DNA of 64,000 nucleotides from Campylobacter geochelonis. GTDB taxonomy: Bacteria; Campylobacterota; Campylobacteria; Campylobacterales; Campylobacteraceae. Position 1 is the stretch's first letter; every line of letters begins with the position of its first letter. Below are positions 1 through 8,220 of the stretch, in pieces. The DNA lies in NCBI RefSeq assembly GCF_013201685.1, contig NZ_CP053844.1, forward strand, positions 1,116,001 to 1,180,000, written 5' to 3'. The notes under the pieces were generated by a model. That model was not told the DNA's origin and searched no databases. It was given only the letters and a program-made list of their open reading frames with translations. The translations under genes and the position numbers were made by a program.

Positions 1-2
1 TA

Positions 3-437
3 ACAAACGGTAAAAGCGCGATTTTAAACCGAATTTTAGTCGATGAAAAAGAGCTTTTAAATCAAGTTGAGACTTATAACATGGCTGGAATAGATGAGAA
101 TTTATTTATAATCTTTGCGATATGTAATCCTGATGTAAAAGCACAAAGCGTAAAAGCTGAAATTTTAGAGATTTTAAATACTTTAAAAGAAAACGAGCTT
201 GAAGATGATGATTTAACTAAGATTAAAAACAGCGTAAAAGCACAGTTTGTATACTCCTTAGACAGCGCTAGCAAGGTAGCATCTTTATATGGAAAATACA
301 TCGTTCAAGGCAACTTAGAAGAGCTTTTTAACCTTCAAGATAGAGTAAATGAACTTAACAAAGATGATATAAAAACGGTTTTTAACAGATATTTTAATAA
401 CGCAAATTTAACTACAATGATTTTAAGAAAGGATTGA
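3..437 (+). CDS. M16-family zinc peptidase, C-terminal part (5' end outside window)
   Basis: Only the last ~144 codons are present; the frame is open from base 3 to the TGA at 435-437. The sequence is a helical C-terminal domain with the downstream 'DDLTKIKNSVKAQF...ASLYGKY' pattern of pitrilysin/insulinase-type (M16) peptidases, in which the C-terminal half forms the second lobe of the clamshell and carries no zinc ligands. The catalytic HxxEH motif would lie upstream of the window. The placement immediately before dapA matches the peptidase-dapA order known from Helicobacter and other Campylobacter, which supports the call. The stop codon lies 2 nt before the dapA ATG, so the two are probably cotranscribed. 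The family assignment rests on a fragment plus synteny. Confidence 0.75.
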   Translation, partial: TNGKSAILNRILVDEKELLNQVETYNMAGIDENLFIIFAICNPDVKAQSVKAEILEILNTLKENELEDDDLTKIKNSVKAQFVYSLDSASKVASLYGKYIVQGNLEELFNLQDRVNELNKDDIKTVFNRYFNNANLTTMILRKD

Positions 438-439
438 AA

Positions 440-1336
440 ATGGATAAAAATATAATAATAGGCGCAATGACAGCTCTTATAACCCCCTTTAAAGATGGAA
501 AGCTAGATGAAGCAACATACGCAAAGCTTATAAAAAGACAAATCGATAATGGTATCGATGCTGTAGTTCCAGTAGGCACAACTGGCGAGAGTGCGACTTT
601 AACCCATGATGAGCATAGAGTTTGTATAGAAATCGCCGTTGATGTATGTAAAAATACGCATGTAAAAGTTCTAGCAGGAGCAGGAAGCAACGCAACTCAT
701 GAGGCAGTTGGGCTGGCTAAATTTGCTCAAACTCATGGTGCTGATGGAATTCTTTCAGTCACTCCATACTACAACAAACCAACGCAAAATGGACTTTATC
801 TTCACTATAAAGAGATAGCTTCTTCGGTAGAAATTCCAGTTTTACTCTATAATGTTCCAGGAAGAACAGGTTGTGAGATAGCAACAGATACTATTATAAA
901 ATTATTTAATGATTGCCAAAATATATATGGGGTAAAAGAGGCGAGTGGAAATATCGATAAATGCGTTGATTTACTAGCTCATGAACCTCGCCTTGTAGTT
1001 GTAAGCGGCGAAGATGCGATAAACTATCCGATTTTAAGCAATGGCGGAAAAGGCGTTATATCAGTTACTTCAAACCTGCTTCCTGATTACACCTCAAAGC
1101 TAACTCATCTTGCTATGGATAATGAGTTTTTAAAAGCAAAAGAGATAAATGATGCGATGTATAACATAAACAAAGTTATGTTTTGCGAAAGTAACCCAAT
1201 ACCAGTTAAAGCTGCGATGTATATAGCAGGACTTACTCCTACTTTAGAGTATAGACTGCCACTTTGCGAGCCAAGTAGCGAGAATATGAAAAAAATAGAA
1301 AATATAATGAAACAATATAATATAAAAGGATTTTAA
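440..1336 (+). CDS. dapA: 4-hydroxy-tetrahydrodipicolinate synthase
   Basis: DapA condenses pyruvate with aspartate semialdehyde in the first committed step of the diaminopimelate/lysine pathway and acts in the cytoplasm. The 298-residue protein is full length for the family. Visible signatures are GTTGE at 46-50 (Thr47/Thr48 of the active-site triad), Tyr137 and Arg142 in YNVPGRT, and the Schiff-base lysine Lys166 in GVKEASG. An in-frame TTG exists at 434, but the ATG at 440 follows an AAGGA-like Shine-Dalgarno at normal spacing and is the better start. The stop overlaps the next ATG by one base (TAATG), so translation is probably coupled to the following reductase. Confidence 0.97.
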   Translation: MDKNIIIGAMTALITPFKDGKLDEATYAKLIKRQIDNGIDAVVPVGTTGESATLTHDEHRVCIEIAVDVCKNTHVKVLAGAGSNATHEAVGLAKFAQTHGADGILSVTPYYNKPTQNGLYLHYKEIASSVEIPVLLYNVPGRTGCEIATDTIIKLFNDCQNIYGVKEASGNIDKCVDLLAHEPRLVVVSGEDAINYPILSNGGKGVISVTSNLLPDYTSKLTHLAMDNEFLKAKEINDAMYNINKVMFCESNPIPVKAAMYIAGLTPTLEYRLPLCEPSSENMKKIENIMKQYNIKGF

Positions 1337-2115
1337 TGGATAGTTTTTTTAGGGATAAGACTTTAGTTATAAGTGGTGGAACAAGAGGTATAGGAAGAGC
1401 CATAGTGCTTGAGTTTGCAAAAGCAGGAGCAAATATAGCTTTTACTTATAACTCAAATGGCGAGCTAGCCGAGCAACAAGCAAAAGAACTAGCAAAAGAG
1501 TATGGTATAAAAGCTAAAGCTTACCCTTTTAATATACTTCAACCAGAAACTTATAAAGAACTTTTTTTAGAGATTGATAAGGATTTTGATAGAGTTGATT
1601 TTTTCATATCAAATGCTATTATTTCAGGGCGTGCAGTCGCTGGTGGATATACTAAATTTATGAAGTTAAAACCACGAGGCATAAACAACATCTTCACAGC
1701 TACGGTAAATGCCTTTGTAGTTGGCGCTCAAGAAGCAGCAAAACGTATGGAAAAAGTTGGTGGTGGAAGTATAGTTTCACTTAGTTCAACTGGAAACATA
1801 GTCTATATAGAAAACTACTCAGGTCATGGAACTGCAAAAGCTGCTGTTGAAGCCATGGCAAGATACGCCGCGACTGAGCTTGGTGAGAAAAACATAAGAG
1901 TTAATGTCGTCAGCGGAGGTCCTATTGAAACTGATGCTTTAAGAGCCTTTACAAACTACGAAGAAGTTAGAGATATCACAGCTAAACTTAGCCCACTTGG
2001 CAGAATGGGACAACCTGAGGATTTAGCTGGTGCGTGTCTTTTCCTATGTTCAGATAAAGCTAGCTGGGTAACTGGGCATACCTTTATCGTTGATGGTGGG
2101 ACAACATTTAAATAA
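1336..2115 (+). CDS. Short-chain dehydrogenase, FabL/FabI-like enoyl-ACP reductase type
   Basis: This 259-residue classical-size SDR has the N-terminal nucleotide-binding glycine motif SGGTRGIGRA at ~13-22 and the C-terminal WVTGHTFIVDGG segment. Instead of the usual Tyr-X3-Lys, the active site reads YSGHGTAK, a Tyr-X6-Lys spacing that is the hallmark of enoyl-ACP reductases such as FabI and FabL. The GTRGIG fingerprint is closer to FabL than to FabI. It may therefore reduce enoyl-ACP in fatty-acid synthesis. Helicobacter and C. jejuni orthologues in the same position have been annotated vaguely as hydroxysteroid dehydrogenases or oxidoreductases. It overlaps dapA and pgsA by one base each. 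The SDR call is certain; the substrate is inferred from the active-site spacing and the pgsA linkage. Confidence 0.8.
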   Translation: MDSFFRDKTLVISGGTRGIGRAIVLEFAKAGANIAFTYNSNGELAEQQAKELAKEYGIKAKAYPFNILQPETYKELFLEIDKDFDRVDFFISNAIISGRAVAGGYTKFMKLKPRGINNIFTATVNAFVVGAQEAAKRMEKVGGGSIVSLSSTGNIVYIENYSGHGTAKAAVEAMARYAATELGEKNIRVNVVSGGPIETDALRAFTNYEEVRDITAKLSPLGRMGQPEDLAGACLFLCSDKASWVTGHTFIVDGGTTFK

Positions 2116-2663
2116 TGCTAAATTTACCAAACATACTAGCCATTTTTAGGGTCGTTCTAGCCTTTTTGTTTTTTTTCTTGTTAGTAAATTCTAACCTTTT
2201 AGGCGGAATTCATCAAAGCTGGATAAACTATTTTGCTGCTTTAGTTTTTGTTATCGCTTCAGTTACTGACTTTTTCGATGGTTTTATAGCAAGAAGCTGG
2301 AACCAGATGACTAAATTTGGAGCGATTATAGATCCATTAGCTGATAAAATGCTAACCTTAGCCGGCTTTTTAGGACTTATGTTTATAGATAGAGCCAACC
2401 CGTGGGCGGTCTATCTTATACTTGTAAGAGAGTTTTTTATAACTGGTTTTAGAGTTATCATGGCAAGTGATGGCGTAGAAGTTGCTGCTAGTATGGCTGG
2501 TAAGGTTAAAACTGTTTTTCAAATGATAGCCATTGGCTTTTTAACTATGCAGTGGTTTGGGGGTGAAATTTTGCTTTGGATTGCTGTTTTATTAACACTA
2601 TATTCAGGTTTTGAGTATATTTTTGCCTATATAAACGAGATGAAAAACAGGAGAGAAATTTGA
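2115..2663 (+). CDS. pgsA: CDP-diacylglycerol--glycerol-3-phosphate 3-phosphatidyltransferase
   Basis: PgsA transfers a phosphatidyl group from CDP-diacylglycerol to glycerol-3-phosphate, the first step to phosphatidylglycerol and cardiolipin, in the inner membrane. The 182-residue protein has several hydrophobic helices and the complete CDP-alcohol phosphotransferase signature DG-x2-AR-x8-G-x3-D-x3-D (DGFIAR ... G ... D ... D, residues ~55-79). The start overlaps the upstream stop by one base. The TGA stop lies inside the TTG start region of rseP, so the membrane-lipid and membrane-protease genes are translationally linked. Confidence 0.95.
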   Translation: MLNLPNILAIFRVVLAFLFFFLLVNSNLLGGIHQSWINYFAALVFVIASVTDFFDGFIARSWNQMTKFGAIIDPLADKMLTLAGFLGLMFIDRANPWAVYLILVREFFITGFRVIMASDGVEVAASMAGKVKTVFQMIAIGFLTMQWFGGEILLWIAVLLTLYSGFEYIFAYINEMKNRREI

Positions 2664-4003
2664 GTAAAAAAACCCTAAATTTGGTGCTTGTGATAGCAGT
2701 TGCGGCGTTGGCTATTTGGCACTGGGGTCCGTATTTTTTAATAACAGTTTTAGCTATTTCATTTTTGATATTTTTCCATGAACTTGGACATTTTTTAGCA
2801 GCACGCCAACTTGGCGTTGTTGTCGAAACTTTTAGCGTTGGTTTTGGAGATAGAGTTTATAGCAAAAAAGTCGGCGACACTGAGTATTGTATAAGTGCGA
2901 TTCCACTTGGTGGATATGTCAAGCTTAGAGGGCAAGATGATAGCGATCCAACGCTTAAAAACTATGATGAGGGAAGCTATACCTTGCTAAGTCCACTTGG
3001 TAGGATATATGTGCTTTTTGCTGGACCATTTTTTAACATTTTACTTGCATTTTTACTCTATGTCGCGCTTGGATATATCGGAGTTGAGAAAGTTTCGCCT
3101 GTAGTTGGGTATGTTTTAAAAGACTCAGCCGCTATGGAAGCTGGGATAAAAAAAGGCGATAAGATACTTGAAATTGGTGGACAAAAAATTCAAGATTGGG
3201 ATGAGATAAAAAAATTTGTTGGACTTCAAAGCACAGATGTCGTTATCAAGCGAGACTCTCAAATCCTTACGCTAAATTTAACACCAAAAATCGGCGAAAC
3301 TTATACTATATTTAACGAAAAGGTTCAAAAACCACTTATCGGTATAGCTCAGCGAGGCTCTACAACATTAACATATGAAAATGGCACAAAAATTGATGCA
3401 AAAAGTTATAAAGCAACGATAGATAAAAACAGCAAACAACTTGTATTAGAAGGAACAGCGACTCCAAATTCAAAGCTTGCTGTGAAGTTTTTTGATGATA
3501 GCACAAAAAGTTTTTATAGCGATGAAAATGGCAAATTTAAGGTCATAAGTGATGCGCCTATGCAAGATGTTGAGTATGTAACTATCTATAACAAAGGCTT
3601 TTCATCTATCACTTTTGCGCTAGATGAAACGATAAAAGCTTCAAAGCTCATAGTTATCGGACTTGAAAAGCTAATAACAGGCGTCGTGCCTATAAAAGAG
3701 ATGGGCGGTATAGTCGCGATGACAGATATCACGACAAAAGCAGCAAGTATAAGCGTGTCGGTTTTGTTTATCATAGTGGCGTTAATATCGGTAAATTTAG
3801 GTATATTAAACCTACTTCCGATTCCGGTTCTTGATGGTGGGCATATCGTGTTTAATATATATGAACTTCTTTTTAAAAAGCCAGTTTCTCAACGAGTTTT
3901 TGCCGGTCTTAGCTATGCTGGAATGGCGTTTTTGTTCGCACTCATGGCATTTACTATAATAAATGATTTTTTAAGACTTAGTGGAGTTTATAACAATGGT
4001 TGA
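2660..4003 (+). CDS. rseP: RseP/site-2-type M50 zinc metalloprotease
   Basis: This is an intramembrane protease of 447 residues. It has the zinc motif HELGH at 40-44 in the first membrane segment, a central periplasmic region with a PDZ domain (around 135-215), and the second metal-ligand motif NLLPIPVLDGG ending near 394, followed by C-terminal membrane helices. The family cleaves membrane-bound anti-sigma factors or remnant signal peptides; the Campylobacter substrate is not evident here. Translation starts at TTG 2660, which overlaps the pgsA TGA and has a GGAGAG ribosome site 5 nt upstream; no suitable ATG is near. Residues ~215-330, between the PDZ domain and the LDG helix, form a longer insertion than in E. 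coli RseP and may be a second periplasmic domain. Confidence 0.93.
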   Translation: MSKKTLNLVLVIAVAALAIWHWGPYFLITVLAISFLIFFHELGHFLAARQLGVVVETFSVGFGDRVYSKKVGDTEYCISAIPLGGYVKLRGQDDSDPTLKNYDEGSYTLLSPLGRIYVLFAGPFFNILLAFLLYVALGYIGVEKVSPVVGYVLKDSAAMEAGIKKGDKILEIGGQKIQDWDEIKKFVGLQSTDVVIKRDSQILTLNLTPKIGETYTIFNEKVQKPLIGIAQRGSTTLTYENGTKIDAKSYKATIDKNSKQLVLEGTATPNSKLAVKFFDDSTKSFYSDENGKFKVISDAPMQDVEYVTIYNKGFSSITFALDETIKASKLIVIGLEKLITGVVPIKEMGGIVAMTDITTKAASISVSVLFIIVALISVNLGILNLLPIPVLDGGHIVFNIYELLFKKPVSQRVFAGLSYAGMAFLFALMAFTIINDFLRLSGVYNNG

Positions 4004-4646
4004 TTTAAGAACGATTTTAGATACAATAGAAACTTCAAGGATAAAAGCTGGTTTTTGGGAGAATGTCGAGCTAGTAGCAGTGAGTAAAAATGTAACAGAA
4101 AATGAAGTTTTAAAACTTTTTAATCAAGGGCAAAGAGCCTTTGGCGAAAACAGAGTTCAAGAGTTAAAACGAAAGAACGAAATTTTAAGTGAGTATCCGA
4201 TAAAATGGCATCTTATCGGAACTTTGCAAAGCAATAAAATAAACCAGATGATATCGCTTCGCCCTACTTTGTGGCAAAGTTGCAACTCGTATGAGTTGGC
4301 ACTTGCGGTTGATAAAAGGCTTGATTATAAACTTGATACTTTGCTTGAGATTAATATCGCTGATGAGAGTAGTAAAAGTGGACTAGAGATAAATTTAGCA
4401 GTCGATTCATACCTGAAAATCAAAGATGAGTGCAAAAACATAAATCTTGTTGGCATAATGAGCATAGGCGCGCATACAGATGATGAAAAAGTCGTTCAAA
4501 AAAGCTTTGAAGATACATTTAAAATTTATCAAAATTTAGAAAAGCATGGCGCTAAAATTTGCTCTATGGGCATGAGTAGCGACTACGAACTAGCTATAAG
4601 TTGTGGCTCAAATATGGTCAGACTCGGAACGATTTTGTATAAATAA
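3996..4646 (+). CDS. YggS/PLPBP-family pyridoxal-phosphate homeostasis protein
   Basis: This single-domain fold-type III PLP-binding protein has 216 residues from ATG 3996. The PLP lysine is Lys31 in VAVSK, followed by FGENRVQE, KWHLIGTLQSNK and the C-terminal phosphate-binding part SMGMSSDYE ... GSNMVRLGT. The family has no known enzymatic reaction; it buffers PLP and affects amino-acid and vitamin B6 pools. A GTG at 3981 is also in frame, but the ATG at 3996 sits 9 nt behind a GGAG ribosome site. The gene overlaps the end of rseP by 8 nt. One variation from the usual GLMTM motif is GIMSIG. Confidence 0.93.
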   Translation: MVDLRTILDTIETSRIKAGFWENVELVAVSKNVTENEVLKLFNQGQRAFGENRVQELKRKNEILSEYPIKWHLIGTLQSNKINQMISLRPTLWQSCNSYELALAVDKRLDYKLDTLLEINIADESSKSGLEINLAVDSYLKIKDECKNINLVGIMSIGAHTDDEKVVQKSFEDTFKIYQNLEKHGAKICSMGMSSDYELAISCGSNMVRLGTILYK

Positions 4647-4682
4647 ATTTTTAAAGCTAAAATAAGATAAAAGGAAGTTTGT

Positions 4683-5453
4683 ATGAGTGAACTTGATATA
4701 GCGATTGCAGCAGCAAAAGAAGCAGGAGAAAAGATACTTGAGTTTCGCGAACTTGGCTTCAAACAAAAACTAAAAAGCGATAATTCTATAGTAACACAAG
4801 CAGATATATCGTCAAATGAAATCATTACCAACCATCTAAGCAAAACAGGCATTGCCATCTGCTCTGAAGAGTCGATAATAAATGATGATATAAGCGAGTA
4901 TTGGCTTGTCGACCCACTTGATGGAACTGCAAATTTTGTTAAAAATAGTAATGATTTTTCTATCTTGATATCTCTAATAAGCTCTAATAAACCGATTTTA
5001 AGTGTAATTTATAGCCCTGTTTACAAGCAATGTATGAGTTGTAATGGCAAAAATATCTTTATAAACGGCGTTGAAATTTCAAACCTTAGAGTTGATATCA
5101 GCCCGAATATCTTGCTTAGCGGAATGCGAAAAAAAGTTGATGAAAGTGCAAATTTACGCGAAAAAATCAGACAAAATATAGACGGAGATATCATATCTGT
5201 TGGTTCTGGAATGAAATTTTATAAACTTGCACTTGGAAGTGCTGGAATTTATATAAGAAATAAAGTCTCGCACTCTTGGGATATCGCGGCTGGGGATTTG
5301 ATAGTTCAAGCAAGTGGTGGAGTTATGGTTGGTATAAAAGATAAAAAAGAGCTTCAATACGACATCAAAACTCTTAGAAATGAGCCATTTATAGCTTTAA
5401 GCAAAGAAAACGTAAAGTACTTAGATAAATTTTTAAAGATAATAAATAGTTAA
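4683..5453 (+). CDS. cysQ: Inositol monophosphatase-superfamily phosphatase, CysQ-like
   Basis: This 256-residue metal-dependent, lithium-sensitive-type phosphatase has the superfamily metal-binding motifs: SEES with Glu62/Glu63, DPLDGT with Asp77/Asp80, and SWDIAAGD with Asp200 near the C-terminus. CysQ hydrolyses 3'-phosphoadenosine 5'-phosphate to AMP, removing an inhibitory by-product of sulfate assimilation. Related members act on inositol phosphates or fructose-1,6-bisphosphate, so the substrate is inferred. It follows the PLP-homeostasis gene by 36 nt with an AAGGAAG ribosome site and is probably the last gene of the operon. Confidence 0.85.
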   Translation: MSELDIAIAAAKEAGEKILEFRELGFKQKLKSDNSIVTQADISSNEIITNHLSKTGIAICSEESIINDDISEYWLVDPLDGTANFVKNSNDFSILISLISSNKPILSVIYSPVYKQCMSCNGKNIFINGVEISNLRVDISPNILLSGMRKKVDESANLREKIRQNIDGDIISVGSGMKFYKLALGSAGIYIRNKVSHSWDIAAGDLIVQASGGVMVGIKDKKELQYDIKTLRNEPFIALSKENVKYLDKFLKIINS

Positions 5454-6105
5454 ATTAAAATTATTTTATAGTTTTATACTCAACTTAAAAGTAAAAAATT
5501 TAGCTTTAAAAACATCAAATTTAACTCTTTTTTAAGTACGAAAATAAATTTTGAAAAAAGCGATTTGATGATATTTAATTTTAGCGCTACGGCAGATATA
5601 ATTTTATAAATTGAAAAATAAATATTAATTTATATAATTTTATAAGCTTAATATTTTGCAAGATTATTTTTATGTTTTGATTTAAGACAATTTTATACCA
5701 TCTTTAAATTTAGATAGTATTTTAAGCTCTTTAAGGTTTAAAACATAAATTTATTCGACTTTTTGCTTAAATTTAGCTATTTCAAAGTTACAAAAAGATG
5801 ATTTTCAACCTTTTTGTGCCATTATATAAATTTAAATAAATTATATTTGTTTGTTTGATTATTAATTTTAAATTATTACTTTGCTTCAAAATATTTTGAT
5901 TATTTTTAAATTTGAGATTAAAAATATAAATTTATTTGTCTTTTGCTTGGTAAATTTTTAACTTTATAAAAATTTTATATTTAATATATCAAAAAGAAGT
6001 ATATTTTGATAGAGCAAGTAAATCAATATCAAAAAAGCTATTTTAAAAATTTAGTTATATTTTTAACTTTAAAGCTAAATTACATAAAATTACGTATAAA
6101 TATAA
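5454..6105. other. AT-rich intergenic region, no gene seen
   Basis: About 650 bases of very AT-rich sequence with short AAATTTA-type words and stops in all frames. I see no credible ORF, RNA gene or strong inverted repeat. It lies between the CysQ-like operon and a decayed gene and may itself be decayed sequence. Confidence 0.6.
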
Positions 6106-6796
6106 CTAAAACAAAGCGACTCTAACTTTTTTAACCTTTTTCCACGCCATGATATAAACAACAAAGACAACTATCGATAAAATCCCACCGCTTAGAATTT
6201 ATACGATAAAAACAATGGCATAGATTTTAAACAAATCCACCTCTGTTATATTTGCAAGTTCAAAAAAAGTTTTAGGAGTGTAGTAAAGAAAAGCGATAAA
6301 TGGGGCTAAACCTATAAATATAGATGAAAAAAGAGCGTGCGCGGGAAAGTTGTTTGTCACTATCAAAGAGATAACCACCATCAGTCCGCACAAAAGTATG
6401 AGATAAAGTATAGATTTTAGAAAATAATTATGAAGCGTTTTTGAGCAAGATAAAAAAGATACAATTTTCAAAGCCCTATAAACAAGTATGTAAGAAGCGA
6501 GAAATACGGCTATTAGCGACATTATCAACACATTTTTTGCCATTTGCAAATGCACATCTATACCTAAAAATCCAACCACAACTAACAAAACAAAATACAA
6601 AGGCAGGATATAAGCTGCATATAATGCCAGTTTAACCACATTTTGTAAATCTTTGCTATCTAAAAGTTGTATCGTTTGGACTTTGTGGATCTAAATTTGA
6701 TGAGTTTAACTTAGGTGATTTTTAATTTGCCAAATTTGGATTTTTTGATAAAGACAATTTGGATTTTTCAGTGGAATTTTCTAAATTTAACTTCAT
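6106..6796 (-). pseudogene. Decayed polytopic membrane protein gene
   Basis: A gene on the minus strand can be traced from ATG 6796 (behind GGTGAGA) to a TAG at 6106-6108, but it is broken in three ways. The first 24 codons end at TAA 6722-6724. Readable sequence continues past it (KSPKLNSSNLD...) and then needs a frameshift near 6670-6690 to join the membrane part (QLLDSKDLQNVVKLALYAAY...). That part runs to a TAA at 6199-6201, after which the same frame continues for 30 residues as another hydrophobic helix followed by a basic tail (MAWKKVKKVR). The intact ancestor had a soluble N-terminus and about five or six membrane helices. I do not recognise the family. The 146-codon open stretch with a GTG at 6639 could be expressed as a fragment. 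Confidence 0.7.
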
Positions 6797-7161
6797 TTTC
6801 TCACCTTTTAAAAACTATAGATAAATTTAATTATATAAACTTTTTGCTTTAAATTTAGTCTATTCTTTATAAATCTAAAGATAAATTTAAAATTTTCCCC
6901 TACTTTTAAGAAATTTATTCTCTTTTTTAAATCGATTTTTTATACTAAATTTAATAGTTTATAAGCAAGTCATTACAAACTAACGCCTTTAAAATATCTT
7001 TTATTTTTAAATTTATTAATGTGTTTAGCTTAAAAATTTACTATAAAAAACAGTGTTTTCTAAAAATATTTTAAATTTTCTAAGCTATAAAAAGCTCTTT
7101 AAATTTAAAATATTTGTCAAATTTGGCTAAGTTTTCAAAGCTCAAATTTGACAAATTTTAC
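6797..7161. other. AT-rich intergenic region
   Basis: About 365 bases of AT-rich sequence between the decayed membrane-protein gene and the flavodoxin gene. Near 7105-7160 the sequence contains the inverted pair TTTGTCAAATTTGG ... CAAATTTGACAAA, which could form a hairpin downstream of the reverse flavodoxin gene and act as its terminator. Nothing else is evident. Confidence 0.5.
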
Positions 7162-7647
7162 TTAAAACTCTTTTTTAACCTTTTCGCACCATTTTAAAAC
7201 GCGACTTTTCCACTTGCTATCGCCCTTAAAATCAACGCAAAGTCCTATAAATTTATCATTTATAAATGCTGATGATTTTTCAAATTTATAGCCATCAAGT
7301 TCGCTTTGTCCGACTAAATTTGCACCCTTAATCTTAGGTAAAAAATCAACTATAGATGAACAAAAATTTTCAGCATGCCTTTCTTGGTTTCCTATCGATA
7401 CAAGCGCAACAGTTTTCCCATGAAAATCAATCTCATCTAAAAGGTTGATTTTCTCAGCCCAATCATCTTGCAATGCGCCATCTCCATAGGTAGAAGAGGC
7501 AAATATAAATTTATTATATCTTTTAAAGTCCTCTGTATTAGCGCACTTAACATCATAGATATCAGCACTAAGGTTGTTGGCTATAAGCTCGCAAACCTCT
7601 TGTGTTGCACCGCTTGTACTTCCATAAAAAATAGCTAAATCATTCAT
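7162..7647 (-). CDS. Flavodoxin
   Basis: This 161-residue short-chain FMN protein has the N-terminal phosphate-binding loop GSTSGAT at ~9-15 after the first beta strand. It also has the flavin-flanking loops SSTYGDG (~51-57) and SIGNQERHAENF. Flavodoxins of Campylobacterota accept electrons from the pyruvate and 2-oxoglutarate oxidoreductases. Here the gene lies 18 nt downstream of oorC on the same strand, which suggests cotranscription with its likely electron donor. It is diverged from the canonical FldA (GTDSGNAE-type loop in H. pylori) and may be a second flavodoxin. A GGAT ribosome site precedes the ATG. Confidence 0.9.
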   Translation of the reverse strand: MNDLAIFYGSTSGATQEVCELIANNLSADIYDVKCANTEDFKRYNKFIFASSTYGDGALQDDWAEKINLLDEIDFHGKTVALVSIGNQERHAENFCSSIVDFLPKIKGANLVGQSELDGYKFEKSSAFINDKFIGLCVDFKGDSKWKSRVLKWCEKVKKEF

Positions 7648-7665
7648 AAAATCATCCTTTAAAAC

Positions 7666-8220
7666 TCAATCTTCAAGCTCTTTAGCCGCATCTATACCTA
7701 AATCATAAGCTCTATTGTTCGCTGCTTTTACCTTTTCTGGAACAGTTGAAAGCATCTCCTCTCTAACGACCTCTTTATCCATAACTTTAGTAAACTCAAC
7801 AGCAGCGCCAAGCGCAACCACGCTTTGAGTGATAACATTTCCAACTATATCTTTTGCTATGGTTATAATAGGAATTTCATAAATTTTCCATTTTTTTCTA
7901 TCACTATCGTTTGGATGAACTAAATTTGGCTCAACAACTATAATACCACCCTCTTTTACGCCACTTTTAAAAGCGTCAAAACTAACTTGAGCAGTAGCTA
8001 TCATAAAATCAATCGAACCCTCATCAGCATATGGATATAAAATTTCCTCATCAGAAAGTAAGATATCAACCTTAGTAGGTCCTCCTCTTACTTGAGATGT
8101 ATAAGTTGAAGCCTTTACGCCATATCCGCCAGCATTTATCTTTGCAGCGGCTAAAATCTCGCCAGCTAGGATAACACCTTGTCCGCCAACGCCAACAAAT
8201 CTTAGTTGATAACTACTCAT
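7666..8220 (-). CDS. oorC: 2-oxoglutarate:acceptor oxidoreductase, gamma subunit
   Basis: OorC is the 184-residue gamma subunit of the four-subunit enzyme that oxidatively decarboxylates 2-oxoglutarate to succinyl-CoA and reduces a low-potential acceptor. The N-terminal motif FVGVGGQGVILAGEIL and the following TYTSQVRGGPTKVDI are typical of the POR/KOR gamma domain, which forms part of the CoA-binding region. The start overlaps the oorB stop by 4 nt (ATGA-type coupling). It is followed by a flavodoxin gene. The enzyme replaces the NAD-dependent 2-oxoglutarate dehydrogenase, which Campylobacter lacks. Confidence 0.96.
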   Translation of the reverse strand: MSSYQLRFVGVGGQGVILAGEILAAAKINAGGYGVKASTYTSQVRGGPTKVDILLSDEEILYPYADEGSIDFMIATAQVSFDAFKSGVKEGGIIVVEPNLVHPNDSDRKKWKIYEIPIITIAKDIVGNVITQSVVALGAAVEFTKVMDKEVVREEMLSTVPEKVKAANNRAYDLGIDAAKELED

